A stretch of DNA of 19,955 nt. Source: an uncultured Eubacteriales bacterium (GTDB lineage Bacteria; Bacillota; Clostridia; Christensenellales; Aristaeellaceae). The translations under genes were made by a program, and so were the position numbers. Position 1 is the first letter of the stretch, and each line of letters starts with the position of its first letter. Positions 6,851 to 16,267 of this stretch are shown here, in pieces. The DNA is taken from contig USDD01000049.1 of the NCBI GenBank assembly GCA_900553265.1, forward strand, positions 1 through 19,955, in the 5' to 3' direction. Below the pieces are notes generated by a model. The model made no database searches and was not told the origin of the DNA. It saw only the letters and a program-made list of their open reading frames with translations.

Positions 6851-6888
6851 TTCGCCAATAGTTAACATAAATAGTTTTCACTGGCGAA
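6851..6888. repeat. Inverted repeat beside the tRNA promoter
   Basis: TTCGCCA at 6851-6857 is complementary to TGGCGAA at 6882-6888, with a 24-base AT-rich interior. It sits just upstream of the tRNA -35 box and downstream of oppA. It could be an extra terminator stem for the opp transcript or a protein site. No U-tract supports the former strongly. Confidence 0.35.
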
Positions 6889-6902
6889 AGCGGGAGAAGG
6901 AA

Positions 6903-6963
6903 CGCCGCCGCCGAATTTCTCGGCGGCGGCGCAGGGGATGCGGAAGGGAGACCCTCCCGCATC
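6903..6963 (-). terminator. Tandem hairpins ending the opp operon
   Basis: Two stems follow the oppA stop codon. One at 6937-6963 pairs GATGCGG with CCGCATC plus an inner AGGG/CCCT. A very GC-rich stem at 6903-6931 has 12-base arms. Neither has a good run of U (the second is followed by TTCCTTCTCC), so they may act as a weak terminator or as a 3'-end stabiliser of the mRNA. Confidence 0.5.
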
Positions 6964-6979
6964 GTCGTTCCTGTGGAGA

Positions 6980-8578
6980 TTACTTGTGGGTGATGCCGGT
7001 GAGCAGGGGCTTGCCGTTCGCGCCGAACACCACGTTCTCCAGCGTGTCGTCGCTGTAGAGCGCGACGCTGCTGCCGTGGTAGAGCGGGATGGTACCCATG
7101 TCGTCCAGCAGGATCTGCTCGGCCTTGTGCAGCAGGTTCATGCGCTCGGCCTGATCCACGGTCTTGAGGGACTCGTTGTACGCGGCGTCATATTCAGCGT
7201 TGCTGTAGCGGCCGCCGTTGATGAAGTTGCCGGTGACGAAGATAGACAGCATGTTGCTGGCGTCCATGTAGTCGGCGCCCCAGCCCTGAGGAGTGACCTC
7301 GAAGTCGCCCGCGTCGCGCAGGGTGGTCATGGAAGCCTTCTCCAGCGGCTCGAGAACCACGGTGATGCCCAGAATCTCTTCCCACTGCGCCTGCAGGTAC
7401 TCGAAGATGGTGGTGAAGTCCGCGGAGCTGTTGGCATAGGAGCAGGTCAGAACCGGGAAGCCTTCGCCGTTGGGATAGCCGGCCTCGGCCATCAGGGACT
7501 GGGCCTTCTCGGGATCATAGCCGATCATGTCGCCGCCCTCGGTGCGGAAATCCGCCTCAGAGGTGCTGCCGGGGAAGCCGCCGCCGATGAACGCGGTCGC
7601 CGGGGTCTTGGTGCCCAGCAGCAGCGTGTTGCACAGGAAGTCGCGGTCGATGGCGTAGGACAGGGCCTGACGCACCAGCGCGTTGGAGGTGGGCTCGTTC
7701 TCGCACTGGAGGAGCAGGAAATTGGTGGACAGAGCGGGCGTGGAGTGGTACAGACCGGCCTCCTGCAGGCGCTCGGTTTCCTCAGAGGGGTAGGAGGTGA
7801 TCAGATCGACCTCGCCGGTCTCCAGCAGCTGCAGCGTGGTGTTGGAGTCGTCGATGAGCTTCACGACCAGCTTGTCCAGCGCAACATCGGCCGCGCCGTA
7901 GTAGGTCTCGCTCTTCTCATAGACGATTTCCTGATCCTCGTCGCAGGCAACCATCTTCATCGGGCCATTGGTGATGCTCTTGGAGACGTCCCAGGCCCAG
8001 TTGCCGGTGCCATCCTCCACCACGCAGTCCTCGCGCAGCGGATAGAACGCGCTGTAGGTCAGGATGGAGTCGAAGAACGTGCAGGGGTTCTCCAGCTGAA
8101 TCTCCAGCGTGTAGTCGTCGATGGCGGTCACGCCCAGCTCATCCACGGACTTCTCGCCGCCCGAGATGGCCGCGCCGTTCTTCAGATACTGGCCGTAGTC
8201 CAGCATGTAGGTGGTGGCGATTTCCGGATTGACCAGGCGCTTGAAGGCGTAGACATAGTCGTTCGCGGTCACGGCCTTGCCGTCGTTCCAAACGGCGTTC
8301 TGCTTGAGATGGAAGGTCCAGACGGTGGCGTCCTCGTTGACGTCCACGGACTCGGCGCCGGACAGCTCAAAGCCGGTGGCGGTGACGCTGTAGAGGCCTT
8401 CGTACATGACGCTCATGAGCCATGCGCCGGTAGAGCCGGCATTCCACTGGGTGTCCAGGTTGGGGCTCGTCTCCATGGCGATGGTGACGACATTTTCGCC
8501 AGCGGTTTCGGCAGAAGCCACGCCGCAGACGGAAAGCATCATGACGACCGTCAGAAGAAGGGCAAGAAGTTTACGCAT
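6980..8578 (-). CDS. oppA: Oligopeptide ABC transporter, substrate-binding protein (OppA type, SBP_bac_5)
   Basis: This 532-residue protein has a signal peptide at 1-23 or so (MRKLLALLL start, ASA cleavage motif) and then a family-5 extracytoplasmic solute-binding fold. Recognisable segments are NLDTQWNAGST, VMYEGLYSVTATG, WTFHLKQNAVWNDGKAVTAND, AFKRLVNPE, QALSYAIDRDFLCN, and a C-terminal stretch on a final Tyr/Gly-rich helix. It delivers peptides to the OppBCDF permease. The start at 8578 is fixed by AGGAGG; a longer frame to 8659 is not. It is the last gene of the operon, 73 bases after oppF, whereas oppA often comes first in Bacillota. Residue 18 is a Cys in LSVC, but Val before the Cys is atypical for a lipobox. 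Specificity (oligopeptide, dipeptide or other) cannot be set from sequence alone. Confidence 0.92.
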   Translation of the reverse strand: MRKLLALLLTVVMMLSVCGVASAETAGENVVTIAMETSPNLDTQWNAGSTGAWLMSVMYEGLYSVTATGFELSGAESVDVNEDATVWTFHLKQNAVWNDGKAVTANDYVYAFKRLVNPEIATTYMLDYGQYLKNGAAISGGEKSVDELGVTAIDDYTLEIQLENPCTFFDSILTYSAFYPLREDCVVEDGTGNWAWDVSKSITNGPMKMVACDEDQEIVYEKSETYYGAADVALDKLVVKLIDDSNTTLQLLETGEVDLITSYPSEETERLQEAGLYHSTPALSTNFLLLQCENEPTSNALVRQALSYAIDRDFLCNTLLLGTKTPATAFIGGGFPGSTSEADFRTEGGDMIGYDPEKAQSLMAEAGYPNGEGFPVLTCSYANSSADFTTIFEYLQAQWEEILGITVVLEPLEKASMTTLRDAGDFEVTPQGWGADYMDASNMLSIFVTGNFINGGRYSNAEYDAAYNESLKTVDQAERMNLLHKAEQILLDDMGTIPLYHGSSVALYSDDTLENVVFGANGKPLLTGITHK

Positions 8579-8651
8579 TGCAGATTCCTCCTGATTGATA
8601 TTTTTTACAGAGCATTCGCTCCATAAAACAAGGTGGATGGGCGGAAATTGC

Positions 8652-9619
8652 TCAGGCAAATTCCGCGTAGCGGTGGCAGGCGACCCAGTGGCCGCCGCCC
8701 AGATCGGTCATGGCCGGCGGCACCTCGCGGCATTCGTCGGTGGCGAAGCGGCAGCGGGTGCAGAAAGGACAGCCCTTGGGCGGGTTGATCGGGCTGGGCA
8801 CGTCGCCCTGAAGGATTTCGCGATGGCGGGTGCGGCTGGTGTTGGGATCCGGAATCGGAATGGCCGACAGCAGCGCGCGGGTATAGGGATGCACCGGGTG
8901 ATGGTACAGATCCTCGGAATCGTTGATCTCCATCACGTGGCCCAGATACATGACCACCACGTGTTTGGAGATGTGGCGAACCACGGCCAGATCGTGGGCG
9001 ATGAACAGATAGGCCAGACCCATCTGATCCTGCAGATCCATCAGCATGTTGATGATCTGCGCCTGAATGGACACGTCCAGCGCGGAGACCGGCTCGTCCA
9101 GCACCATGAATTCGGGCTTGATGACCATGGCGCGGGCGATGGAGATGCGCTGGCGCTGGCCGCCGGAGAACTCGTGGGGGAAGCGGGAGAGCTGCTCGGA
9201 GTTGATGCCCACCAGATGCAGCTGCTCGATGATGCGCTCGCTGCGCTCCTTGGCGCTCATCTTGGGGAACTGGATGTCCAGCGGCTCGCCGACGATGTCG
9301 TTGACCGACATGCGGGGATCCAGCGAGGAATAGGGATCCTGGAACACCATCTGCATCTTCTTGCGATAGGGGGCCATGTCGCAGGTGGTGATGTCGTCGC
9401 CGTCGAGGTAGATTTTGCCCGCGGTGGGGTCGTTGAAGCGCATGATGGTGCGGCCGATGGTGGACTTGCCGCAGCCGGATTCGCCCACCAGACCCACGGT
9501 CTCGCCGTGGCGCACGGCGAAGGACACGCCGTCCACGGCCTTGACGATGTTCTTCTGGCTGCCCTTGGTGACCGTAAAGTAGGTCTTCAGATCCTCGACC
9601 TTCAGAATATATTCACTGC

Positions 9620-9623
<4 letters not shown>
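8652..9623 (-). CDS. oppF: Oligopeptide ABC transporter ATP-binding protein OppF
   Basis: This 323-residue cytoplasmic ATPase energises the peptide permease. It has Walker A GESGCGKST (47-55), Q loop Gln95 in VFQDPYSSLDP, signature FSGGQRQR (152-159), Walker B FMVLDEP (172-178) and switch His210. The C-terminal oligopeptide-type extension (HPYTRALLSAIP from about 245) carries a Cys cluster (C285, C288, C291, C298). In related peptide ATPases such a cluster has been reported to hold an iron-sulfur centre. Its ATG overlaps the oppD stop by 4 bases, so the two ATPases are translationally coupled and presumably form the heterodimer. The length is normal for the family, and all catalytic motifs are intact. 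Confidence 0.95.
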
Positions 9624-10630
<1,007 letters not shown>

Positions 10631-10654
10631 TTTTTTACGCTCCCTTCGGTTGGT

Positions 10655-11659
10655 TTACTTGCGCATGCGCGGGTCGAGCGCGTCGCGCAGCGAGTCGCCC
10701 AGCACGTTGAAGCACAGGATGATCAGCGAGATCATCACGGCGGGATAGATCATGTTCAGCGGATAGGAGCTGATGCCATTGAGCGCGTCGTTGGCCATGG
10801 AGCCCAGCGACGGAATCGGCGCGGAGACGCCCAGACCGACGAAGCTCAGGAAGGACTCGGTCATGATGGCGCTGGGAACTACGCCCGTGGCGGAGATGAT
10901 GATAACGCCGATGGAATTGGGCAGCAGGTGCTTGACGACCACCCACTTCGACTTCGCGCCCATGGCCTCGGAGGCCAGCACGTATTCCTGACGGCGGTTC
11001 ATCAGTAGCGCGCCGCGCACCGAGCGGGACATGCCCAGCCAGTTAAACAGCGCCAGCACGATGAAGATGGAGATCAGACCGGAGCCCAGAGAAGCCAGCG
11101 ACGTGAACCGCGGGTTGGCGATCAGCTCCTTCAGCGGGTCGCGCAGCACGACGGACAGCAGAATAATAATCAGCATCGACGGAATGGTCATCATCAGGTC
11201 GACGAAGCGCATCATCAGGTTGTCCCAGACGCCGCCCACATAGGCGGCCACCGCGCCGTAGGTGATGCCGATCAGGCAGACCAGAATCATGGTCACGAAG
11301 CCCACAAGCAGCGAAATGCGCGTGCCGTACATCAGGCGCACGAAGATATCGCGGCCCAGCTTGTCCGTGCCCAGCGGATGGCTCAGGCTCGGCCCCTGAC
11401 GCACGTCGGCCGACTGGCCCTTGTAGGTGTAGGGCGAGACGATGGGGCCGAAGATGGCCAGCAGCAGGATAATCAGAAGCAGAATGGACATGACGATGGC
11501 CAGCTTGTTGCGCCGAAAGCGCCGGAACGCGTCCTTCCAATAGGACAGGCTGGGGCGCAGCTGGTCGTTGGAGGCCTTTTCCTCGGCCGTTGCCGCTTCC
11601 ACGTCGGAAGCGCTGAGGCCCAGCTTTTCCAGAACTTTGGGATCAAATTTTTCCGCCAT
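10655..11659 (-). CDS. oppC: Oligopeptide ABC transporter permease OppC
   Basis: This 334-residue inner permease subunit has a cytoplasmic N-terminal tail of about 50 residues, a first transmembrane helix at about 54-73, then SHPLGTDKLGRDIFVRLMYGTR, a hallmark of the OppC/DppC branch. Five further helices form the core. The cytoplasmic coupling loop that contacts the ATPases reads EYVLASEAMGAKSKWVVVKHLLPN. The start at 11659 is chosen because AAGGAGG lies just upstream; the same frame stays open far beyond it as a shadow of oppB. It lies 14 bases after oppB. The end of the protein (GDSLRDALDPRMRK) is the normal family C-terminus. Confidence 0.94.
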   Translation of the reverse strand: MAEKFDPKVLEKLGLSASDVEAATAEEKASNDQLRPSLSYWKDAFRRFRRNKLAIVMSILLLIILLLAIFGPIVSPYTYKGQSADVRQGPSLSHPLGTDKLGRDIFVRLMYGTRISLLVGFVTMILVCLIGITYGAVAAYVGGVWDNLMMRFVDLMMTIPSMLIIILLSVVLRDPLKELIANPRFTSLASLGSGLISIFIVLALFNWLGMSRSVRGALLMNRRQEYVLASEAMGAKSKWVVVKHLLPNSIGVIIISATGVVPSAIMTESFLSFVGLGVSAPIPSLGSMANDALNGISSYPLNMIYPAVMISLIILCFNVLGDSLRDALDPRMRK

Positions 11660-11673
11660 TTGCGTTGGCCTCC

Positions 11674-12588
11674 TTACATCTTGATTCGCGGGTCGATCAC
11701 GCCGTAGGCGAGGTCCACCAGGTAGTTGCAGCCGATGAGCAGCACGGCGTAGAAGATGGTCGTGCCCATAATCACTGGATAGTCGCGGGCGGTGATGGAA
11801 TTGACAAAGTACTTGCCCACGCCGTTGATGGCGAACACCTTTTCCACGACGAAGGAGCCGGTCAGAATGCCTGCGATCAGCGGGCCCAGCGAAGTGACCA
11901 CCGGGATGCAGGCGTTGCGCAGCGCGTGCTTGAACATGATGACGGGCGTGGACAGTCCCTTGGCGCGCGCGGTCTTGATGTAGTCCTGACCGATGACGTC
12001 CAGCATCGTGGTGCGCGTCAGGCGGGCCAGCGAGCACATGGGGTAGATCGCCATGCCGAACACGGGCATCAGATAGCTCTTCCAGCTGTCCAGATAGGCG
12101 ATTGGCAATATCTTCAGCCAGACGCCGAAGATCAGCATCAGCGCGATGGTCATGATGAAGCTCGGGATGGAGACGAACAGCGACGCGGAGAAGATGAAGC
12201 AGCGGTCAAAGACCGAGTCGTGCTTCATGGCCGCCAGCACGCCCAGAGGAATGCCCAGCAGCACCGCGATGGCCAGCGCGATCAGACCCAGCTTGCAGGA
12301 GATGGGAAAGCGCTCGCCGATGATGTTGGAGACGGGCTCGCCGGATTTGATGACCATGGAATAGCCCATGTCGCCGGTGAACAGGCCCTTCAGATAGTTG
12401 ATATACTGCTCGCCCAGAGGCTTGTCATAGCCGTACTTTTCCAGCAGCTTCTGGGTGATTTCCGGGTTGACGTTTTCGCCCAGCATCGGCTCGCCGGGAA
12501 CGGCCTGCATCAGGAAGAAGGTCAGCGTAATGACCAAAAACAGCGTCAGCAGCGATGTGACCAGTCGGCGAATGGCATATCTTAACAT
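11674..12588 (-). CDS. oppB: Oligopeptide ABC transporter permease OppB
   Basis: This 304-residue permease is the first gene of the operon. It begins MLRYAIRRLVTSLLTLF with the N-terminal membrane helix typical of OppB/DppB, followed by a large external loop (PGEPMLGENV to about residue 95) and five more helices. The coupling loop is DYIKTARAKGLSTPVIMFKHALRN, and the C-terminus is LVDLAYGVIDPRIKM. The upstream extension to 12738 is rejected because it includes the promoter and structured leader. AAAAGGGG at 12596-12603 serves the ATG at 12588. With OppC it forms the transmembrane channel for peptides bound by OppA. Confidence 0.94.
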   Translation of the reverse strand: MLRYAIRRLVTSLLTLFLVITLTFFLMQAVPGEPMLGENVNPEITQKLLEKYGYDKPLGEQYINYLKGLFTGDMGYSMVIKSGEPVSNIIGERFPISCKLGLIALAIAVLLGIPLGVLAAMKHDSVFDRCFIFSASLFVSIPSFIMTIALMLIFGVWLKILPIAYLDSWKSYLMPVFGMAIYPMCSLARLTRTTMLDVIGQDYIKTARAKGLSTPVIMFKHALRNACIPVVTSLGPLIAGILTGSFVVEKVFAINGVGKYFVNSITARDYPVIMGTTIFYAVLLIGCNYLVDLAYGVIDPRIKM

Positions 12589-12616
12589 TCCAATACCCCT
12601 TTTCCCGTGATATATG

Positions 12617-12674
12617 GGCGCATTTTTCGAGAATTTGAATCGAAAAACCACATATTGCGCCTTCGCAATATGTG
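12617..12674 (-). promoter_or_regulatory. Structured opp leader, candidate transcription attenuator
   Basis: In the transcript a perfect 11-base stem with loop AAGG (12674-12649) is followed by G and five U residues, which resembles an intrinsic terminator. The U-run is at once the 5' arm of a second hairpin (UUUUUCGA/UCGAAAAA, 12647-12623). GGCGCA (12661-12656, the loop and 3' arm of the first hairpin) can alternatively pair with UGCGCC (12622-12617) right next to the second hairpin. The first stem and the alternative stem exclude each other. No known riboswitch class was recognised, and regulation is inferred. Confidence 0.45.
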
Positions 12675-12726
12675 TGCCCGTGAAGCTGCAAAACCGGTTC
12701 GCTGTCCGGAGCAGCTTTATAGAATA

Positions 12727-12755
12727 ATTATTCATCATTTTACGGGGATTGTCAA
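12727..12755 (-). promoter_or_regulatory. Promoter of the opp operon
   Basis: TTGACA (12755-12750), a 17-base spacer, and AATAAT (12732-12727) on the minus strand form a near-consensus housekeeping promoter. The transcript should start near 12720, giving a leader of about 130 bases before oppB. Confidence 0.8.
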
Positions 12756-12881
12756 GCGCTTTTTGAGCGAAAACGTGATTTTTTGCTTTCGATTCTGTGA
12801 AATCTCAACATGAGCAAATTGCACAATCTACAATCTGGCAGGGAAAATGGTAATATAAATTATAAACAAACTTGGATATAT
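12756..12881. other. AT-rich spacer between melA terminator and opp promoter
   Basis: No gene is seen. The sequence contains A- and T-tracts upstream of the opp -35 box and a short CGCT/AGCG stem at about 12756-12770. Together with the opp leader it makes a coding-free interval of about 350 bases. Confidence 0.5.
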
Positions 12882-12931
12882 GAAAAATACAAATAAATCC
12901 GGCGGGCGCTCGAGGAGGAGCGTCCGCCGGA
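12882..12931 (-). terminator. Intrinsic terminator of melA
   Basis: A 14-base stem with one mismatch, arms at 12898-12911 and 12918-12931, is followed on the minus strand by TTTATTTGTATTTTT. It lies 9 bases after the melA stop codon. Confidence 0.85.
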
Positions 12932-12939
12932 AGCGGAAA

Positions 12940-14367
12940 TCAGTGGAACTTGGGCATCCAGTCGCCGTGGGCTTCGATCAGGTCGTCGCACATGGCCACG
13001 ATGTCGTCGATGGACAGCTCGGCGCTGGTGTGCGGGTCGAGCATGACCGCCTGATAGATGTAGTCCTTCTTCAGCGTGCGGGCGGCCTCGATGGTCATCA
13101 GCTGCACGTTGATGTTGGTGCGGTTCAGGGCCGCGCACTGCTCGGGCAGATCGCCGACGACGGTGGGCTGCACGCCGTTGCGGTCCACCAGGCAGGGAAC
13201 CTCGACGCAGGCGTTCTGCGGAAGGTTGGTAATCAGGCCGCGGTTGAGCACGTTGCCGCCGATCTGGGTGGGCACGTTGGTCTCGATGGCCTCCATGATG
13301 TAGCTGGCGAACTCGCGGGAGCGCTCGTGGCTGAGCAGCGGGTTCTTGGTCAGCTCGTGGCCGCGCTTCTTCCAGTCCTCGATCTGATGGATGCAGCGGC
13401 GCGGATACTCGTCCAGCGGAATGTTGAAGCGGTCGATCAGCTCCGGATAGCGGGACTTGATGAAGTAGGGGGTGTACTCGGAGTTGTGCTCGCTGGACTC
13501 GGTGATGTAATAGCCGAAGCGGCGCATGAGCTCCAGGCGAACCATGTCGCCGTGCAGGCCCTTCTCCTTGTACAGGTCGTATTCCCTGCGCAGGTGCTCC
13601 AGATGCGCCTCGTCGGGCTTGTGGTCGCCGCAGAGCATCTTCACGCGCTCCTCGAAGGTGCCGATGTCCAGCTTGCCCTCGTTGTACAGCAGCGCGCGGC
13701 GCTTGATTTCGGGATAGAGATCCACGCCGTCACGGGTGCACTCCAGCAGCCACGCCTGATGGTTGATGCCGGCGATCTTCCACTGGACGGAATCGTCATA
13801 GCCCATGCCCAGCTCGTTGAGCAGCGTGGACGCGCAGACCTGCACGCTGTGGCACAGACCCACGGTCTTGACGCTGGTCATGCGCAGCATCGCGCCGGTG
13901 AGCATCGCCATGGGGTTGGTGTAGTTCAGCAGCCACGCGTCGGGGCAGACCTCCTCCATGTCCTTCGCGAAGTCCAGCATCACCGGGATGGTGCGCAGGG
14001 CGCGGAACACGCCGCCCACGCCCAGCGTGTCGGCGATGGTCTGGCGCAGGCCGTACTTCTTCGGAATCTCGAAGTCGGTGATGGTGCAGGGATCGTAGCC
14101 GCCGACCTGGATGGCGTTGACGACGTAGTTGGCGCCGCGCAGCGCGCTTTTGCGGTTCTCGACGCCCAGATACTTCTCGATCTTGGCCTTGGAGCCGTTG
14201 TTGCGGTTGATGGCCTGGAGCATCATCTCGGACTCGTCCAGACGGGTCTTGTCAATATCGTACAGCGCAATGGTGCTCTCCGCCAGCGCGGGGGTCATCA
14301 TGCTGTCGCCCAGCACGTTCTTCGCAAACACCGTGGAACCGGCGCCCATGAAAGTGATTTTCGGCAT
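12940..14367 (-). CDS. melA: Glycoside hydrolase family 4 alpha-galactosidase (MelA type)
   Basis: This 475-residue cytoplasmic enzyme belongs to family 4, whose members use NAD+ and a divalent metal such as Mn2+ in a redox-elimination mechanism. The N-terminus ITFMGAGSTVFAKNVLGD (about 4-21) is the nucleotide-binding loop. NYTNPMAMLT (about 149-157), CHSV (172-175) and INHQAW (201-206) carry expected metal and substrate residues. Within the family the four-residue CHSV motif is associated with alpha-galactosidases, while other motifs mark glucosidases or glucuronidases. It has no signal peptide, so alpha-galactosides must be imported first. The ATG at 14367 has GAAGGAGGAG upstream; a longer start at 14406 is less likely. 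It forms its own transcription unit between opp and liv, with no sugar transporter nearby. Related activity, such as on galacturonides, cannot be excluded. Confidence 0.88.
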   Translation of the reverse strand: MPKITFMGAGSTVFAKNVLGDSMMTPALAESTIALYDIDKTRLDESEMMLQAINRNNGSKAKIEKYLGVENRKSALRGANYVVNAIQVGGYDPCTITDFEIPKKYGLRQTIADTLGVGGVFRALRTIPVMLDFAKDMEEVCPDAWLLNYTNPMAMLTGAMLRMTSVKTVGLCHSVQVCASTLLNELGMGYDDSVQWKIAGINHQAWLLECTRDGVDLYPEIKRRALLYNEGKLDIGTFEERVKMLCGDHKPDEAHLEHLRREYDLYKEKGLHGDMVRLELMRRFGYYITESSEHNSEYTPYFIKSRYPELIDRFNIPLDEYPRRCIHQIEDWKKRGHELTKNPLLSHERSREFASYIMEAIETNVPTQIGGNVLNRGLITNLPQNACVEVPCLVDRNGVQPTVVGDLPEQCAALNRTNINVQLMTIEAARTLKKDYIYQAVMLDPHTSAELSIDDIVAMCDDLIEAHGDWMPKFH

Positions 14368-14424
14368 GGAAAACTCCTCCTTCAATCCTCTGATTCGAGC
14401 GGCCACGCCGCCCTGTTCCCCTAC

Positions 14425-14453
14425 ATTTTACCATACATTCATAAATCCGACAA
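14425..14453 (-). promoter_or_regulatory. Promoter of melA
   Basis: TTGTCG (14453-14448), a 17-base spacer and TAAAAT (14430-14425) on the minus strand. The -35 matches consensus at 4 of 6 positions and the -10 at 5 of 6, a moderate promoter that may rely on an activator. No clear operator was seen. Confidence 0.6.
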
Positions 14454-14517
14454 CGCCTTCCTGTTGCAATCCATAAGGAAAATGTTGCATAATAAAAAAT
14501 CTTCAGCCTCTCCCATC

Positions 14518-14553
14518 AAAAAAACGTTCCCGCGGAATCAATCCGCAGGAACG
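14518..14553 (-). terminator. Intrinsic terminator downstream of the liv operon
   Basis: CGTTCC and GCGGA pair with TCCGC and GGAACG across one bulged position, closing a short loop, and the minus strand continues with seven T residues. It is about 150 bases beyond the livF stop codon and upstream of the melA promoter. Confidence 0.85.
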
Positions 14554-14705
14554 CAGAAAACAAACACAGGCGCAAGCCGCGACCACCGCGGCGCGGCGCC
14601 GTCAGTTCGAACCGGGAAAGCACTAGAAACGTACCCCAGCGCTCAAGCAGCGACCATCGCTGCGCCGAGCGCGTCACATAAACGCGGCAGCAGCTGCATC
14701 CAAAC
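14554..14705 (-). other. Non-coding 3' region of the liv transcript with hairpin
   Basis: No gene is seen between livF and its terminator. A composite stem at 14640-14671 pairs CGCTC and GCAGCGA with TCGCTGC and GAGCG around a CCA loop and lacks a U-tract, so it may protect the mRNA 3' end. CCAAACT/AGTTTGG arms (14700-14714) span the livF stop codon. Confidence 0.4.
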
Positions 14706-15416
14706 TCAGTTTGGCCCGAGGTAGGCGGAGCGGACTCGGTCGTCGGCGAGGACTTCGGCGGCGGGGCCGGACATGGTGATGCGGCCGGTGCCGAGGACGT
14801 AGGCGCGGTCGGCGATGGAGAGGGCCATCTGCGCGTTCTGCTCGACGAGGAGAACGGTGGTGCCCGCGGCGTGCAGCTCTTTGATGATGTCGAAGATCTG
14901 CTCCACGAGGATGGGCGCGAGGCCCATGGACGGCTCGTCCAGCATGAGCAGCTTGGGCTTGCTCATCAGCGCGCGGCCCATGGCCAGCATCTGCTGCTCG
15001 CCGCCGGACAGCGTGCCGGCGACCTGCTTTTCGCGCTCCTTCAGACGGGGGAAGCGGGTGAATACGTCCTCCAGAGAGGCGGGAATCTCGGTGGCCGGAC
15101 GGGTGTAGCCGCCCATTTCCAGGTTTTCGCGCACGCTCATCTGCTGGAACACGCGGCGGCCTTCGGGGCACAGCGCCATGCCCAGCGAGACGATGCGGCT
15201 GGCGGGAACGGAAGCGAGGTTCTTGCCGTCGAAGGTGATCTGGCCGCTGTGCGGCTTCATCAAGCCCGCGATGGTGTTCAGCGTGGTGGACTTGCCGGCG
15301 CCGTTGGCGCCGATCAGCGTGACGATTTCGCCCTCGTTGACCTCGAAGGAAATGCCCTTGATGGCGTGAATGTTTCCATAATAGACGTGGATGTCGTCCA
15401 CTTTCAGCAGGCTCAT
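14706..15416 (-). CDS. livF: Branched-chain amino-acid ABC transporter ATP-binding protein LivF
   Basis: This 236-residue cytoplasmic ATPase is the last gene of the liv operon. It begins LLKVDDIHVYYGNIHAIKGI, the standard LivF opening. Motifs are Walker A GANGAGKST (36-44), CPEGRRVFQQMSVRENLEMG (about 83-102), signature LSGGEQQ (136-142), Walker B LLMLDEP (156-162), and LVEQN in the switch region, where LivF-type proteins have Gln rather than His. The start at 15416 has AAAGGAGGA upstream, which lies inside the end of livG. Only 2 bases separate it from the livG stop. It pairs with LivG to power leucine/isoleucine/valine uptake. The length is normal. Confidence 0.95.
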   Translation of the reverse strand: MSLLKVDDIHVYYGNIHAIKGISFEVNEGEIVTLIGANGAGKSTTLNTIAGLMKPHSGQITFDGKNLASVPASRIVSLGMALCPEGRRVFQQMSVRENLEMGGYTRPATEIPASLEDVFTRFPRLKEREKQVAGTLSGGEQQMLAMGRALMSKPKLLMLDEPSMGLAPILVEQIFDIIKELHAAGTTVLLVEQNAQMALSIADRAYVLGTGRITMSGPAAEVLADDRVRSAYLGPN

Positions 15417-15418
15417 CG

Positions 15419-16267
15419 TCAGTCCTCCTTTTGCTTGCCCAGATAGGCCTCGATGACGGTGGGATTCGACTGAATCTCCGCCGGCGTGCCCTTTGCGATG
15501 ACTTTGCCATAGTTCAGCACGCAGATGCCCTCGCAGATGCCCATGACCAGATTCATGTCGTGCTCGATGAGCATGACGGCGATCTGGAACTGATCGCGGA
15601 TGTTGATGATGTTGCCCATCAGCTCCTCGGTCTCGTGGGGGTTCATGCCGGCGGCGGGCTCGTCCAGCAGCAGCAGCTTCGGGTCGGTGGCCAGCGCGCG
15701 GACGATCTCCAGGCGGCGCTGCGCGCCGTAGGGGAGCGAACCGGCCTTTACACTGGCCTGATCCTGCATGTCGAAGATGGACAGCAGATCCAGCGCGCGC
15801 TCGTGCATGGCCTTCTCCTGCTTCCAATAGGAGGGCAGGCGGAAGATGCCGGAGAGCATGCCGTACTGGAAATGGTTGTGCAGGCCGATGCGCACGTTGT
15901 CCTCCACGGACATGTTGCCGAAGAGGCGGATGTTCTGGAAGGTGCGGGCGATGCCCAGCTTGTTGGCCTGAACGGTGGTCATGCCGGCAGTGTCCTTGCC
16001 GTCCACCAGCACGGTGCCGGTGGTGGGCTGATAGACCTTGGTCAGCAGGTTGAACACGGTGGTCTTGCCCGCGCCGTTGGGGCCGATCAGACCGGCGATT
16101 TCGGTCTTGCCGATGATGAGGTTGAAATCCTCGACGGCCTTCAGACCGCCGAACTCAATGCCCAGATGCCGGGCCTCCAGCACGGGGCGCTTGCCCAGAT
16201 CGCGCTCGGGAACGATGCTGAAGCTCGGGAACGGAACCATCTTGGTGGTGGACTTGTACTGCGTCAT
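15419..16267 (-). CDS. livG: Branched-chain amino-acid ABC transporter ATP-binding protein LivG
   Basis: This 282-residue ATPase has Walker A GPNGAGKTT (62-70), Q loop ARTFQNIRLFGNMSVEDNV (about 107-125), signature-like LPYGAQRRLEI (178-188), Walker B LLLLDEP (198-204) and switch His236 in LIEHDMNLVMGI. The YGAQRR signature and LIEHDM are typical of LivG. The N-terminus is extended by about 25 residues (VPFPSFSIVPERDLGKRP) before the ATPase core. Its ATG overlaps the livM stop by 4 bases, indicating coupled translation. The extension might be regulatory or simply lineage-specific. Confidence 0.95.
   Translation of the reverse strand: MTQYKSTTKMVPFPSFSIVPERDLGKRPVLEARHLGIEFGGLKAVEDFNLIIGKTEIAGLIGPNGAGKTTVFNLLTKVYQPTTGTVLVDGKDTAGMTTVQANKLGIARTFQNIRLFGNMSVEDNVRIGLHNHFQYGMLSGIFRLPSYWKQEKAMHERALDLLSIFDMQDQASVKAGSLPYGAQRRLEIVRALATDPKLLLLDEPAAGMNPHETEELMGNIINIRDQFQIAVMLIEHDMNLVMGICEGICVLNYGKVIAKGTPAEIQSNPTVIEAYLGKQKED

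Noticed and set aside
6938..8626. 562-codon plus-strand frame opposite oppA
   Set aside because: It is antisense to a clearly recognisable OppA, with Gly/Val/His-rich composition produced by the high-GC complementary strand and no known domain. The same holds for the long plus-strand frames opposite oppF, oppD, melA, livG, livM and livH.
14674..15510. 278-codon minus-strand frame overlapping livF
   Set aside because: It is a frame shadow of livF, with extreme Arg content, and its start falls inside livG.
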